DNA of 64,000 bases from NCBI RefSeq assembly GCF_001941865.1, contig NZ_CP016162.1, positions 2,232,001 to 2,296,000 of the forward strand, written 5' to 3'. This document shows positions 56,848 through 64,000 of the stretch, piece by piece. The notes beneath the pieces are model-generated. The model worked only from the letters and a program-made list of their open reading frames with translations. It searched no databases and was not told the origin of the DNA. This stretch comes from Pseudomonas alcaliphila JAB1. GTDB taxonomy: Bacteria > Pseudomonadota > Gammaproteobacteria > Pseudomonadales > Pseudomonadaceae. The position numbers were made by a program, and so were the translations under genes. The first letter of the stretch is position 1, and the number at the start of each line of letters is the position of its first letter.

Positions 56848-57353
56848 TATTGTTGTACCTCTTCGTTCGTTTGGCGTTGGGCAGCCACTTCCAGCACTGC
56901 CTGGACAATGCCGGTGTAACCGGTACAGCGGCACAGGTGCCCAGAAAGCATGTCGCGCACTTCGGCCTCGCTCGGGTCGGGCTGCCGCTCGAGGAAATCC
57001 ACGCAGGACATGAGGATGCCCGCAGTGCAGAAACCGCACTGCAGGGCGTGATGACGGCGGAACGCCTGTTGCAGGTCGCTCAGCGTGTCGTCGTCGGCCA
57101 GCGATTCGACTGTCTCGATGCGCCGCTCGTGGGCCTGCACGGCGAGCATCAGGCAGGAACGCACGGCGACGCCGTCCACCAGCACCGTGCAGGCGCCGCA
57201 GACGCCGTGTTCGCAGCCGACATGGACGCCGGTGGCGCCGAGGTCGTGGCGCAGGAAATCGCACAGCTGGGTACGCGGCTCGGCCAGGCCTTCGCGCGAG
57301 CGGCCATTGAGCTCGAGACGGACGGGAAAACGTTGTTCGGCGGTTGCGCGCAT
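56847..57353 (-). CDS. hmfC: Furoyl-CoA dehydrogenase 2Fe-2S subunit
   Basis: A 168-residue small subunit of a molybdenum hydroxylase. The N-terminal plant-type 2Fe-2S cluster is [15 protein letters not shown] with a fourth Cys in VRSC; the second cluster uses CGFCTAGI and CRCTGYTGI. It passes electrons from the molybdenum site to FAD. It is preceded by the FAD subunit two bases away. ATG at 57353 fits the family start. Confidence 0.85.
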   Translation of the reverse strand: MRATAEQRFPVRLELNGRSREGLAEPRTQLCDFLRHDLGATGVHVGCEHGVCGACTVLVDGVAVRSCLMLAVQAHERRIETVESLADDDTLSDLQQAFRRHHALQCGFCTAGILMSCVDFLERQPDPSEAEVRDMLSGHLCRCTGYTGIVQAVLEVAAQRQTNEEVQQ

Positions 57354-57355
57354 GT

Positions 57356-58162
57356 TCAGACTCCTTCGATGAGCCGGTGACCCAGCTCGCGAATCAGTTG
57401 CCGGCGGTAGGCCGCGCTGGCGTGTACATCGTCCTGGGCGTCGAGCGACCAGGCGGTTTCGTTGAGCGCGTCGGCCAGCGCCGGGCCGCGCGGCAGGCTG
57501 CGCATCACCGGGCGGTCGGCGACCCCGCCGACGCCCAGGCGCACCTCGTCGGTGCCGACACAGGCGGCCAGCGAGACGATGGCGAAGTCGCCGTGGCGCA
57601 TGGCGATTTCCCGGAAGCGGTAGCCGATGCCCTCGCGTTTGAGCGGGAAGCGCACCTCGACGAGCAGTTCGTCGGCGCGTTTGTCGGTGGTGAGAATGCC
57701 CTGGAAGAACTCGGCGGCCTTGACCACGCGCTTGCCCTTCTTCGACTCCAGGACGATCTCGCCGCCCAAGGTCACCAGGCACAGCGGCAGCTCGGCGCTG
57801 GGGTCGGCGTGGGCCACCGAACCGCACACGGTGCCGCGGTTGCGGATCTGGAAGTGGCCGATCCAGGGCATCGCCAGGGCCAGCAGCGGCACCTCGTCGA
57901 CCAGCGTCGGCCGCGCCAGCAGTTGCGCCTGGCGCACCGCCGCGCCAACCGCCAGGCAATCCTGGCGCAGCTCGATATAGTTCAGGTCGGCGACCTGGTT
58001 GATGTCGATCAGCAGCTTGGGCTGGGCCAGGCGCATGTTCAGCACCGCCATCAGCGACTGCCCGCCGGCAATGATGCGCGCATCCGCGCCATACTCGGCG
58101 AGCAGCTCGAGCACCTGGCGGCGGCTCTCGGCACGGACGTAATCGAAGGCAGCCGGTTTCAT
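57356..58162 (-). CDS. hmfB: Furoyl-CoA dehydrogenase FAD-binding subunit
   Basis: A 268-residue medium subunit: IIAGGQSLMAVLNMRLAQPKLLIDI (FAD motif, about 29-53), then GNRGTVCGSVAHADPSAELP-type FAD contacts and the C-terminal CO-dehydrogenase flavoprotein domain (FREIAMRHGDFAIVSLA). Its ATG overlaps the stop of the molybdenum subunit. Enzyme order large-medium-small matches hmfABC. Confidence 0.85.
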   Translation of the reverse strand: MKPAAFDYVRAESRRQVLELLAEYGADARIIAGGQSLMAVLNMRLAQPKLLIDINQVADLNYIELRQDCLAVGAAVRQAQLLARPTLVDEVPLLALAMPWIGHFQIRNRGTVCGSVAHADPSAELPLCLVTLGGEIVLESKKGKRVVKAAEFFQGILTTDKRADELLVEVRFPLKREGIGYRFREIAMRHGDFAIVSLAACVGTDEVRLGVGGVADRPVMRSLPRGPALADALNETAWSLDAQDDVHASAAYRRQLIRELGHRLIEGV

Positions 58163-61161
58163 TGCGCACCTCCCTTGCCGAACAGCCCGGCGAACAGCGC
58201 ACGCAGACGGCTCCACCAGCCAGCGGCGATCGCCTGGCCACTGACCCGCTGCGACAGGCGGGTGAAAATCTGTCCGATGATCACTTTCGAGGCCCCTTGC
58301 ATCATGCGGCTGCCGACCGCGGCGACCTTGCCGCTGACGGCGACCTGGTATTGGTATTCCAGGCGCGTGTGACCGTTCTCCAAGGCGACGAAACGCACCC
58401 TGGCGTGGCCCTCGGCCGAGCCCATGGAGCTGGTGCCGGAGCCGGACAGGCGTAACGAATGCGGTGGGTCCAGCTCGCTCAAGGCGACCTTGGCCTCGAA
58501 GCGTGCGCGGATCATGCCGACGCCGACGGTGACGTCCGCGCGGTAGCGATTCTCGCCCTGCAGTTCGAGGGCATGGCAGCCGGGGATGATCGCCGCCAGG
58601 GTGGCCGGGTCGAGCAGGGTGTCGAACACCTGCTGTGGCGGCGCCGGGATCACCACCGCATCGTTGGCGCGCAGGGCCGAACCAGCGGCCGGCTCTGCGG
58701 CGAAACCGTCGTCCTGCTGCATGCCAGCCGGCCGCGGCGGCTCGTCGATGCCGATCATGCTGCGCACCTTCGAGGGGGTCAGCGGCAGGCGGATGTCGGC
58801 GCGGCCGAGAGCATCGGCCACGGCGTTGGCGATGCATACCGGCGTGCTCATGTTGTTGCCCTCGCCGACGCCCTTGGCCCCCAGGGGGGTGAACGGCGAC
58901 GGTGTTTCCAGATGCAGGATCACCGGCTCGAGCACTTCCGGTGCAGTGGGCACCAGGTAGTCGGCGAAGGTTCCAGAGAGGAAGCTGCCGTCCTCGCCAT
59001 AGGCGAACTCTTCCATCAGCGCCGCGCCAAGCCCCTGGGTAAAGCCGCCGCGGATCTGTCCGTCGACCAGCGCGGGATTGAGCAGGCGGCCGGCATCGTG
59101 GCAGGTCACGTAGCGGTCGAGGTGAATCGCGCCGGTGACGCGGTCGATCTCCAGGCCACAGATGTCGAAGACGAAGCCGTAGCACAGCGAGCTGTTGATG
59201 TGATCGTCGTCGTCCGGCGCCATGAGCTGCGGCGGGCTCCAGAATGCGGTCTCGCGCAGGCCGCCCGGTTCGCCTTGCGGGAGCAGGCCAGGCGTCCAGT
59301 GGGTAGCGCCGGCGATGCGGTGAAAGGCTGCAGAAGGACCGCCGTTGGCGACGAAGATCTTGCCGCCGCCGAAGCGGATGTCCTCCGGTTTGGCTTGCAG
59401 TTGCGCGGCGGCGATCGCGGCGAGGCGATCGCGTACCTTCAGCGCGGCCTGGTAAACCACCCCGGCCACCGCGCCGGCGAAGCGGCTGGAATAGTTGCCC
59501 GAGGCGATCGACCAGGCATCCTTCTGGGTGTCCAGTTCGACGTTGACCACGATCGATTCCAGCGCCACGCCGAGCACATCGGCGACTATCTGCGCCACCG
59601 CGGTCTGGTGCCCCTGGCCCTGGGGCGTCGAGGAGACGTGCACGCTGACGTCGCCGAGCGGGCCGACGTTGATGGTCGCCGTGCTCACCGCACCGTTCTT
59701 CGGCCCGGCCTTGCGCCGTTCCTCGGGCATCATCGCAGTGGTGATGTAGCCCATGTTGGAGATCGACGGCTCGATCACCGCGGCATAGCCGATGCCATAC
59801 AGCCGGCCTTCGCCGCGCGCCTGGTCGCGGCGGCGCAGCAACTCGTCGAGACCGCCGTCCTTGACCGCCAAATCGATGCCGGCCTGGTAATTGCCGGAAT
59901 CCAGCAGAGCGCCGGCCGCGGCACGGTAGGGGAAGGCGTCGGCCGGCACCAGGTTGCGGCGGATCACCTCCAGCGGATCGAGATCCAGCTGCACGGCGAT
60001 ATGCTGCAACAGACGCTCCAGGGCGAAGTACACCTGCGGGCCGCCGAAGCCTCGGTTTAGGCCGGTGGGGGTCTTGTTGGTCAGCACCACGCGGTTGCGC
60101 ACCAGCAGGTTACGAATCGCGTAGGCACCCGTGAGGTTGCCGTGCATGCGGTAGAAGGTGGCCGGCTCCGGTGCGCGCAGGTAGGCGCCGCAGTCGTCGA
60201 TCTGGTCATAGCGCAGGGCGGTGATGCGACCGTCGGCCTGCACCGCCGCCTCGATTTCGGTGACCCGATTGGTCGCGGAGGACGCGCCTTGCAGATGCTC
60301 GAGGCGGTCTTCGACCCATTTCACCGGGGCTCCGACCTTGCGTGCCGCCAGTCCCATCATCACCACGTAGGGGAACACGCCCTGTTTGATCCCGAAGCTG
60401 CCGCCGGAGTCTTTCGGCGTGCGCAGACGCAGGCGGTTGCTCGGCACGTTGAGCGCGCGGGCCATCACCGTGTGCAGCGCATAGGGTCCCTGGAAGTTGG
60501 CCAGCACGTCGTAGATGCCGGTGGCGCGTTCGTACTGGGCAAGCACCACGTAGCATTCGATGGGAGTGCAGGAGCTGCGCGGAAAGCTCACCTTCAGCGA
60601 GACCCGGTGCGGCGCCTGCGCGAAGGCTTGTTCCGGTTCGCCGTAGCGGAAATGCCGCTCGTTGACCACGTTGCTGCCGACTGCCTCATGCAGCACCGGC
60701 GCCTGTTCGGTGGTGGCGGCCTCCGGGTCGATGATCGGCGGCAGCGGCTCATAGTCGACACGTACGCCTTCCAGGGCGTCTTCGGCCAGGTAACGGCTCT
60801 CGGCGATCACGACCGCCACCGGCTCGCCGACGTAGCGCACCTTGTCCACGGCGATGCACCAATGCTCCATCGGCTGGCGCACGCCGACCGGGAATGGCAG
60901 GGCCCAACGCTTGATGTCCTCACCGATGAGTACGCCGTGCACGCCTTTCATCAGCAGCGCTTTGGAGAAGTCCACGGCAGTGATGCGCGCATGGGGATGG
61001 GGTGAACGGACAATGGCCGCGTGCAGGGTACCGGGCGGGGTGGCCGCATCGTCGGCATAGCAGCCCAGGCCACGCAGCAATGCAGCATCCTCGACACGGG
61101 TCTGACGAGCGCCGATATGGCCGCTGTGCTGGGTAACGGGGTCAGGCTGATATAGGTTCAT
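58159..61161 (-). CDS. hmfA: Furoyl-CoA dehydrogenase molybdenum subunit fused to a CoxG domain
   Basis: A 1000-residue protein. Residues about 20-810 are a xanthine-oxidase-family molybdenum subunit: GRGCYADDA-type N-domain, KDSGGSFGIKQG, LNRGFGGPQVYFALE, GQGHQTAVAQIVAD and the base-bearing GAKGVGEGNN. It lacks the AYxCSFR loop of true CO dehydrogenase. Residues about 831-1000 are a CoxG/SRPBCC domain (VVIPAPPQQVFDTLLDPATLAAIIPGC) normally encoded as a separate gene. It would hydroxylate furoyl-CoA at C5. ATG at 61161 with GAGAAG upstream; a GTG one codon earlier is possible. Confidence 0.82.
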   Translation of the reverse strand: MNLYQPDPVTQHSGHIGARQTRVEDAALLRGLGCYADDAATPPGTLHAAIVRSPHPHARITAVDFSKALLMKGVHGVLIGEDIKRWALPFPVGVRQPMEHWCIAVDKVRYVGEPVAVVIAESRYLAEDALEGVRVDYEPLPPIIDPEAATTEQAPVLHEAVGSNVVNERHFRYGEPEQAFAQAPHRVSLKVSFPRSSCTPIECYVVLAQYERATGIYDVLANFQGPYALHTVMARALNVPSNRLRLRTPKDSGGSFGIKQGVFPYVVMMGLAARKVGAPVKWVEDRLEHLQGASSATNRVTEIEAAVQADGRITALRYDQIDDCGAYLRAPEPATFYRMHGNLTGAYAIRNLLVRNRVVLTNKTPTGLNRGFGGPQVYFALERLLQHIAVQLDLDPLEVIRRNLVPADAFPYRAAAGALLDSGNYQAGIDLAVKDGGLDELLRRRDQARGEGRLYGIGYAAVIEPSISNMGYITTAMMPEERRKAGPKNGAVSTATINVGPLGDVSVHVSSTPQGQGHQTAVAQIVADVLGVALESIVVNVELDTQKDAWSIASGNYSSRFAGAVAGVVYQAALKVRDRLAAIAAAQLQAKPEDIRFGGGKIFVANGGPSAAFHRIAGATHWTPGLLPQGEPGGLRETAFWSPPQLMAPDDDDHINSSLCYGFVFDICGLEIDRVTGAIHLDRYVTCHDAGRLLNPALVDGQIRGGFTQGLGAALMEEFAYGEDGSFLSGTFADYLVPTAPEVLEPVILHLETPSPFTPLGAKGVGEGNNMSTPVCIANAVADALGRADIRLPLTPSKVRSMIGIDEPPRPAGMQQDDGFAAEPAAGSALRANDAVVIPAPPQQVFDTLLDPATLAAIIPGCHALELQGENRYRADVTVGVGMIRARFEAKVALSELDPPHSLRLSGSGTSSMGSAEGHARVRFVALENGHTRLEYQYQVAVSGKVAAVGSRMMQGASKVIIGQIFTRLSQRVSGQAIAAGWWSRLRALFAGLFGKGGAQ

Positions 61162-61175
61162 CACACTTCTCGCGT

Positions 61176-61183
61176 TTATTGTT
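61176..61183 (-). promoter_or_regulatory. Crc/Hfq-type motif in the hmfA leader
   Basis: AACAATAA read on the minus strand, 15 bases before the hmfA ATG and just before the ribosome site. It fits the AAnAAnAA catabolite-activity motif, one of eight such sites at catabolic starts in this window. Confidence 0.55.
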
Positions 61184-61230
61184 GTGCGCGATTGACTCGT
61201 AAAGAAGAGTATGGATCCCGACCAGCCGGC

Positions 61231-61291
61231 CGCCTTGCCCGGGCCTATGAATATCTGCCTGTACGTCAGTTGGCTTGCCTTTTAGTCTGAT
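61231..61291. promoter_or_regulatory. 61-base element upstream of hmfA
   Basis: CGCCTTGCC, then ATAT, TACGTC, TTGCCTTTT and GTCT at the same spacings as in 51404-51464. It lies 70-130 bases before the hmfA start, where an activator would bind. Confidence 0.6.
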
Positions 61292-61299
61292 GCGGTGAA

Positions 61300-61313
61300 G
61301 ACGGCGGCGTTTT
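61300..61313. promoter_or_regulatory. GACG-N3-GCGTTTT motif upstream of hmfA
   Basis: GACGGCGGCGTTTT, 139-152 bases upstream of hmfA. Third occurrence of the motif also seen before oprD and the xdhC-like gene. The rest of the 468-base gap up to ohr shows no convincing gene. Confidence 0.45.
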
Positions 61314-61632
61314 TCCGGACGCGCTTTGGTCTGGGCAATGCCGCTTGGGCTGGCTCGGTAGGTTGTCGAGCGCTCATCTGCATCACCTTGGTGTCCACCA
61401 GGATGCCGGACAGGTTCACAAGGGGCAGTTCTGGTTGCTGCTGGCGCTGGACAGCAGCTCGTGGGCGAGAGGTCATCTTCGCGGTGACCACTTTGCACCA
61501 GGGGCTGGCGGGTACGCCGATGGCAATCACCTTGGCGATATTCAGCGGCAAGCCGCAGCGATACTGGGGTGGTTGCGGTGTTCTCCTCTTGGGCCCGCTG
61601 ACGGCCTGGCCGTCAGCGGTCGCCCCTGGGGG

Positions 61633-62058
61633 TCAGACGATGGTCAAGGTGACGTCGATGTTGCCGCGGGTGGCGTTGGAATAGGGGCAGACGATGTGCG
61701 CGCGGTCCACCAGGGTCTGCGCCGCTTCGCGATCCAGGCCCGGCAGGCTGATGCGCAGCTCCACTTCGATGCCGAAGCCGGTGGGGATCGGACCGATGCC
61801 CACGGTGCCTTCGATAAAGGTGTCGGCCGGGATGCTCAGCTTGTCGCGGGCGGCGACGAACTTCAGGGCGCCGAGGAAGCAGGCCGAATAGCCGGCGGCG
61901 AACAGTTGTTCCGGGTTGGTGCCATTGCCGCCGGCGCCGCCGAGTTCCTTCGGCGTGGTCAGGGCGATGTCCAGTACGCCGTCGGAGGAGACGGCGCGGC
62001 CCTCACGGCCGCCGAAGGCTTCAGCGGTAGCACGGTAGAGAACGTTTTCGATGGTCAT
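61633..62058 (-). CDS. ohr: Organic hydroperoxide reductase Ohr
   Basis: A 141-residue OsmC/Ohr-family peroxidase with both redox cysteines: Cys60 in [12 protein letters not shown] and Cys124 in [13 protein letters not shown]. It reduces organic peroxides using lipoylated proteins. It is followed upstream, on the same strand, by a 41-residue exported peptide and the ohrR regulator gene, so this is an ohr-ohrR locus. Confidence 0.93.
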   Translation of the reverse strand: MTIENVLYRATAEAFGGREGRAVSSDGVLDIALTTPKELGGAGGNGTNPEQLFAAGYSACFLGALKFVAARDKLSIPADTFIEGTVGIGPIPTGFGIEVELRISLPGLDREAAQTLVDRAHIVCPYSNATRGNIDVTLTIV

Positions 62059-62104
62059 GGCGGTATTCCTCTTCAGATGCGATGGGGGCGTAGGGATGCG
62101 TCGC

Positions 62105-62230
62105 TCAGCCTTCGTGGCTGATCAGCCATTCGGGGTACAGGCCCTTGCCGTTCTGGCTGGCTTGACCATTGTCGGCCAGAACCGGGGCGGACAGGATCAG
62201 CGTGGCGGTCAGTGCGATCAGGGTTTTCAT
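62105..62230 (-). CDS. 41-residue exported peptide between ohr and ohrR
   Basis: [20 protein letters not shown] is a clean signal peptide; the mature part is about 21 residues, [31 protein letters not shown] precedes the ATG. It lies 46 bases upstream of ohr in the same direction, probably on the ohr transcript. Function unknown; it is not long enough to be an enzyme. Confidence 0.6.
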   Translation of the reverse strand: MKTLIALTATLILSAPVLADNGQASQNGKGLYPEWLISHEG

Positions 62231-62291
62231 CGGTTTCTCCAGGGCTTTGGTGGGGAGCGGGTGGAGACGACTGCGAAGTCTCCATGGGGTG

Positions 62292-62364
62292 TTTTGCGCT
62301 AATGTTTTGTGCGCAAGTCATTCCCATGGGGGAGAACTGTAGTGCGCGTATATTTTGCGCAAAA
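62292..62364. promoter_or_regulatory. TTTTGCGC repeat cluster, candidate OhrR operators
   Basis: TTTTGCGC at 62292-62299, TTTTGTGCGCAAG at about 62305-62317 and the perfect palindrome TTTTGCGCAAAA at 62353-62364 lie in the 309-base gap between the exported peptide and ohrR. The AT-rich surround and position upstream of ohr fit promoter and operator. Confidence 0.5.
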
Positions 62365-62539
62365 GATAATTTTTTGAGTTTTTCGCTATAGCCCTAGAAA
62401 TTCAGAGCATAAGCAGGCGTGACGGGGCGTAGAGACGATGGAAGCGCGCGGGCGACGTGGCGTGCTGGCCTCGAATGGGCCTTGAGGTAAAGGCCGCCCA
62501 ACCGCTTCCAGGCGCGATCGGGCGGCCTGAGCGTCTGGC

Positions 62540-62992
62540 TTACAGCGATTGCTGCAGGTGGCTGCGCAGCTCCACCAGCTCTTCTTTGAGCGAGGCGAGC
62601 TGCTCCAGGCTCAGGCCGGAGGCCTTGAGGATGCAGGCCGGCAGTGCCTTGGCCTGTTCGTGCAGGGCGCGACCCTTGTCGGTCAGGTACAACTGCACCA
62701 CACGTTCATCCTGGCTGCTGCGCTGGCGCTGCAGCAGACCTTCGCTCTCCAGGCGCTTGAGCAGAGGCGTCAACGAGCCCGGATCGGTCAGCATGCGTGC
62801 GCTGATCTCACTGACGGTGATGCCCTCGTTTTCCCACAGCACCAGCATGGCCAGATATTGCGGATAGGTGAGACCAAGCGCCAGCAGCAGCGGCTTGTAG
62901 GTCTTGGTCATCATCAGCGAGGTGGAATAGAGGGCGAAGCACAGCTGGTTGTCCAGCATCAGCTCGGCGCAGGGTTCCACTTGGGAGGTCAT
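62540..62992 (-). CDS. ohrR: Organic-peroxide-sensing MarR regulator OhrR
   Basis: A 150-residue MarR-family repressor. The peroxide-sensing cysteine lies in LDNQLCFALYSTS (Cys18), the OhrR hallmark, followed by LGLTYPQYLAMLVLWENEGITVSEISARMLTDPGSLTPLLKRLE (recognition region). Oxidised OhrR releases DNA and induces ohr. The ATG at 62992 starts at the conserved segment and has GGAGG-like sequence nearby. Confidence 0.9.
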   Translation of the reverse strand: MTSQVEPCAELMLDNQLCFALYSTSLMMTKTYKPLLLALGLTYPQYLAMLVLWENEGITVSEISARMLTDPGSLTPLLKRLESEGLLQRQRSSQDERVVQLYLTDKGRALHEQAKALPACILKASGLSLEQLASLKEELVELRSHLQQSL

Positions 62993-63028
62993 GGCATTGG
63001 CCTGTGCAAAGGTGGTTGGCGTTGTTGG

Positions 63029-63060
63029 CAATTGAGTGCAGGGCAACCCGCACTCAATTG
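63029..63060. other. Perfect 11-base inverted repeat between ohrR and the inhibitor gene
   Basis: CAATTGAGTGC and GCACTCAATTG are exact reverse complements around a 10-base loop. It lies five bases after the stop of the I78-type gene and 37 bases before the ohrR start, so it may be a terminator without T-run or an OhrR autoregulatory site. Confidence 0.5.
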
Positions 63061-63065
63061 TGATT

Positions 63066-63383
63066 TCAGCCGCAGGATACGCGGGTGATCACGCGCTGAT
63101 CATCGACATTGAGGTTAAGGCGTTGACCATTGTATTCCAAGGTCACCACGCTGTCGGGTGTGAGTATACGGGCTGTGCTGGCTCCGGCTTGCTGACGTGC
63201 CTGCTCGAGCAGTTCGGGTGTCGCGGTCTTGCCTTTGAAGTGCTCGACGGCGGACGAGGTGCAGCTGTCCGGAGTCGGGCCACTCGGTGCGGCAGCGGAG
63301 ATCGGTTTCTCGGCGGTGCTGCTGCAGCCGGCTGCGAGCAGGGTGGCGCCCAGGATGAGGCAGAGACGAGTTTTGAAATTCAA
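63066..63383 (-). CDS. I78-type peptidase-inhibitor-like lipoprotein
   Basis: A 105-residue protein with a lipoprotein signal (LGATLLAAGCSS, lipid Cys near residue 20) and the inhibitor I78 pattern: SCTSSAVEHFKGK, ARILTPDSVVTLEYNGQRLNLNVDDQRVITRVSCG. Members are small potato-inhibitor-like proteins; what they inhibit is unknown. It lies between ohrR and the YceH-like gene on the same strand. Confidence 0.8.
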   Translation of the reverse strand: MNFKTRLCLILGATLLAAGCSSTAEKPISAAAPSGPTPDSCTSSAVEHFKGKTATPELLEQARQQAGASTARILTPDSVVTLEYNGQRLNLNVDDQRVITRVSCG

Positions 63384-63400
63384 TGCATGAGCTCCTTGGG

Positions 63401-64000
63401 TTATTTCGCGCCTTCCAGGCGCGCCAGACGTTCTTCGAGGGCGGCGATGCGCGCATCGAGTTCGACCAGTCGATCTTCGTTAGGTGCCGCAGCCTCCCCA
63501 CGAGCAGCAGGGCGGCTGGCCAACAGGCTTTCCAGATCTGCAGATTCGCCCAGCAGATGCATGTAGCGATCCTCGCGCTGACCACTCTGGCGCGGCAGCA
63601 GTAGCGCCAGACCTCGACCGATCAGACGCTCCAGCTGATGCTGGACCTCGGCGACATCGTCGAAATCGTGCATGCGATTGCTGCGTGTGAGCAGCTCATT
63701 GAGCGTCTGCGGGCCACGCAACAGCAGCAGGCCGAGCAATACCGTCTGCGGCTTGACCAACTCCAGCTGCTTGTCGCAACGCTGTTCCCAGCGGTCGGCA
63801 CGGCTGCCCATCACCAGGTGCACCAGCTTGCGACCTTCGAGGCTGCGCAGATAGCGCCCGACTTCACCGGTTTCCAGGTTCATCAGCGGTTCGCGGCTGG
63901 TCTTCTGGTTACAGGCCAGTTGCACGGCATTGAGCGTCAGTGGGTAGGTTTCCGGCGTGGTCAGCTGCTTTTCGATCAGGCAGCCGAGGATGCGCACCTC
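63401..64000 (-). CDS. YceH-like DUF480 protein, N-terminus beyond the window
   Basis: At least 200 residues of a two-domain winged-helix protein: [36 protein letters not shown] (start of the DUF480 domain), [19 protein letters not shown] and RYMHLLGE, then a coiled-coil-like tail ([22 protein letters not shown]). The conserved start of the family lies a few codons past 64000, so the gene is cut. Function unknown; it is conserved in proteobacteria. Confidence 0.85.
   Translation of the reverse strand, partial: EVRILGCLIEKQLTTPETYPLTLNAVQLACNQKTSREPLMNLETGEVGRYLRSLEGRKLVHLVMGSRADRWEQRCDKQLELVKPQTVLLGLLLLRGPQTLNELLTRSNRMHDFDDVAEVQHQLERLIGRGLALLLPRQSGQREDRYMHLLGESADLESLLASRPAARGEAAAPNEDRLVELDARIAALEERLARLEGAK

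Noticed and set aside
58159..61161. True CO dehydrogenase (CoxL)
   Set aside because: The AYxCSFR active-site loop is absent and a CoA ligase and crotonase gene follow, which fits a CoA-thioester hydroxylase.
61282..61551. Possible 89-residue minus-strand gene between ohr and hmfA
   Set aside because: It needs a TTG start without ribosome site, shows no family pattern and overlaps the motif upstream of hmfA.

Overview
The window looks like a stretch of Pseudomonas chromosome, probably from the mendocina/oleovorans side of the genus. The supporting signs are high GC, the atu terpene cluster, the dnaX-ybaB-recR block close to a 4.5S RNA gene, OprD-type porins, Crc/Hfq-type A-rich motifs at start codons, and many short REP-like inverted repeats between genes. 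The species assignment is an inference; no rRNA or tRNA gene is present to test it.

Layout. 1-5800: acyclic terpene utilisation genes atuD (cut by the window edge), atuC, atuB and atuA on the minus strand, with the divergent TetR regulator atuR. 5896-8535: two tandem periplasmic solute-binding-like genes (the first broken by an amber codon), a frameshifted CAAX-type membrane protease and a small membrane protein. 8591-10749: ethanolamine ammonia-lyase eutBC. 10981-13199: a CBS-domain histidine kinase and a double-receiver response regulator. 13438-18866: pyrF, a short-chain dehydrogenase, a bile-acid/sodium-type symporter, a BenE-like permease overlapping a LysE exporter, and a membrane protein. 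19060-23029: a FecI/FecR/TonB-receptor iron system with a Fur-box-like site. 23241-27191: a MarR regulator divergent from an aminotransferase, a glutathione S-transferase, and the wreck of an ArcD-like permease. 27261-31705: a copper-handling module (DUF2946-like protein, small exported protein, TolC-type lipoprotein, multicopper oxidase, cupredoxin, CusF-like protein). 31749-36477: HU protein, a lipase-like hydrolase, a chemotaxis receptor, 4.5S RNA and two small related proteins. 36942-42194: dnaX, ybaB, recR, a HExxH protein and an acyl-CoA dehydrogenase. 42298-48763: an AraC regulator, a monooxygenase-like protein, and a polyamine catabolic operon of the PuuB-PuuR-PuuA-SpuC type. 49068-61161: a probable 2-furoate catabolic region, with hmfABCDE, a BenE transporter and an OprD porin read leftward, then an XdhC-like maturation gene, a mocA remnant and an AraC regulator. 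61633-64000: ohr, a tiny exported peptide, ohrR, an I78-type inhibitor lipoprotein and a YceH-like gene running off the end.

How the genes work together. The hmf order (molybdenum subunit, FAD subunit, 2Fe-2S subunit, CoA ligase, enoyl-CoA-hydratase-fold hydrolase) matches the known furoate pathway: furoate to furoyl-CoA, 5-hydroxylation, ring opening and release of 2-oxoglutarate. BenE and OprD would bring the acid in, and XdhC would help mature the molybdenum enzyme. A similar 61-bp element lies upstream of both hmfA and the xdhC-like gene, and a shorter motif lies upstream of hmfA, xdhC and oprD, suggesting one regulon. The palindromic AtuR-type operator between atuR and atuA recurs with one mismatch 36 kb away in front of the acyl-CoA dehydrogenase at 41046, which links that gene to terpene or branched acyl-CoA catabolism.

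Most catabolic start regions (atuD, atuB, the symporter, the acyl-CoA dehydrogenase, oprD, benE, hmfD, hmfA) carry AAnAAnAA motifs, consistent with shared Crc/Hfq repression. Several genes are decaying: the solute-binding gene, the protease, the permease and mocA. The REP elements have also reshaped gene ends, most strikingly by duplicating the start region of recR.
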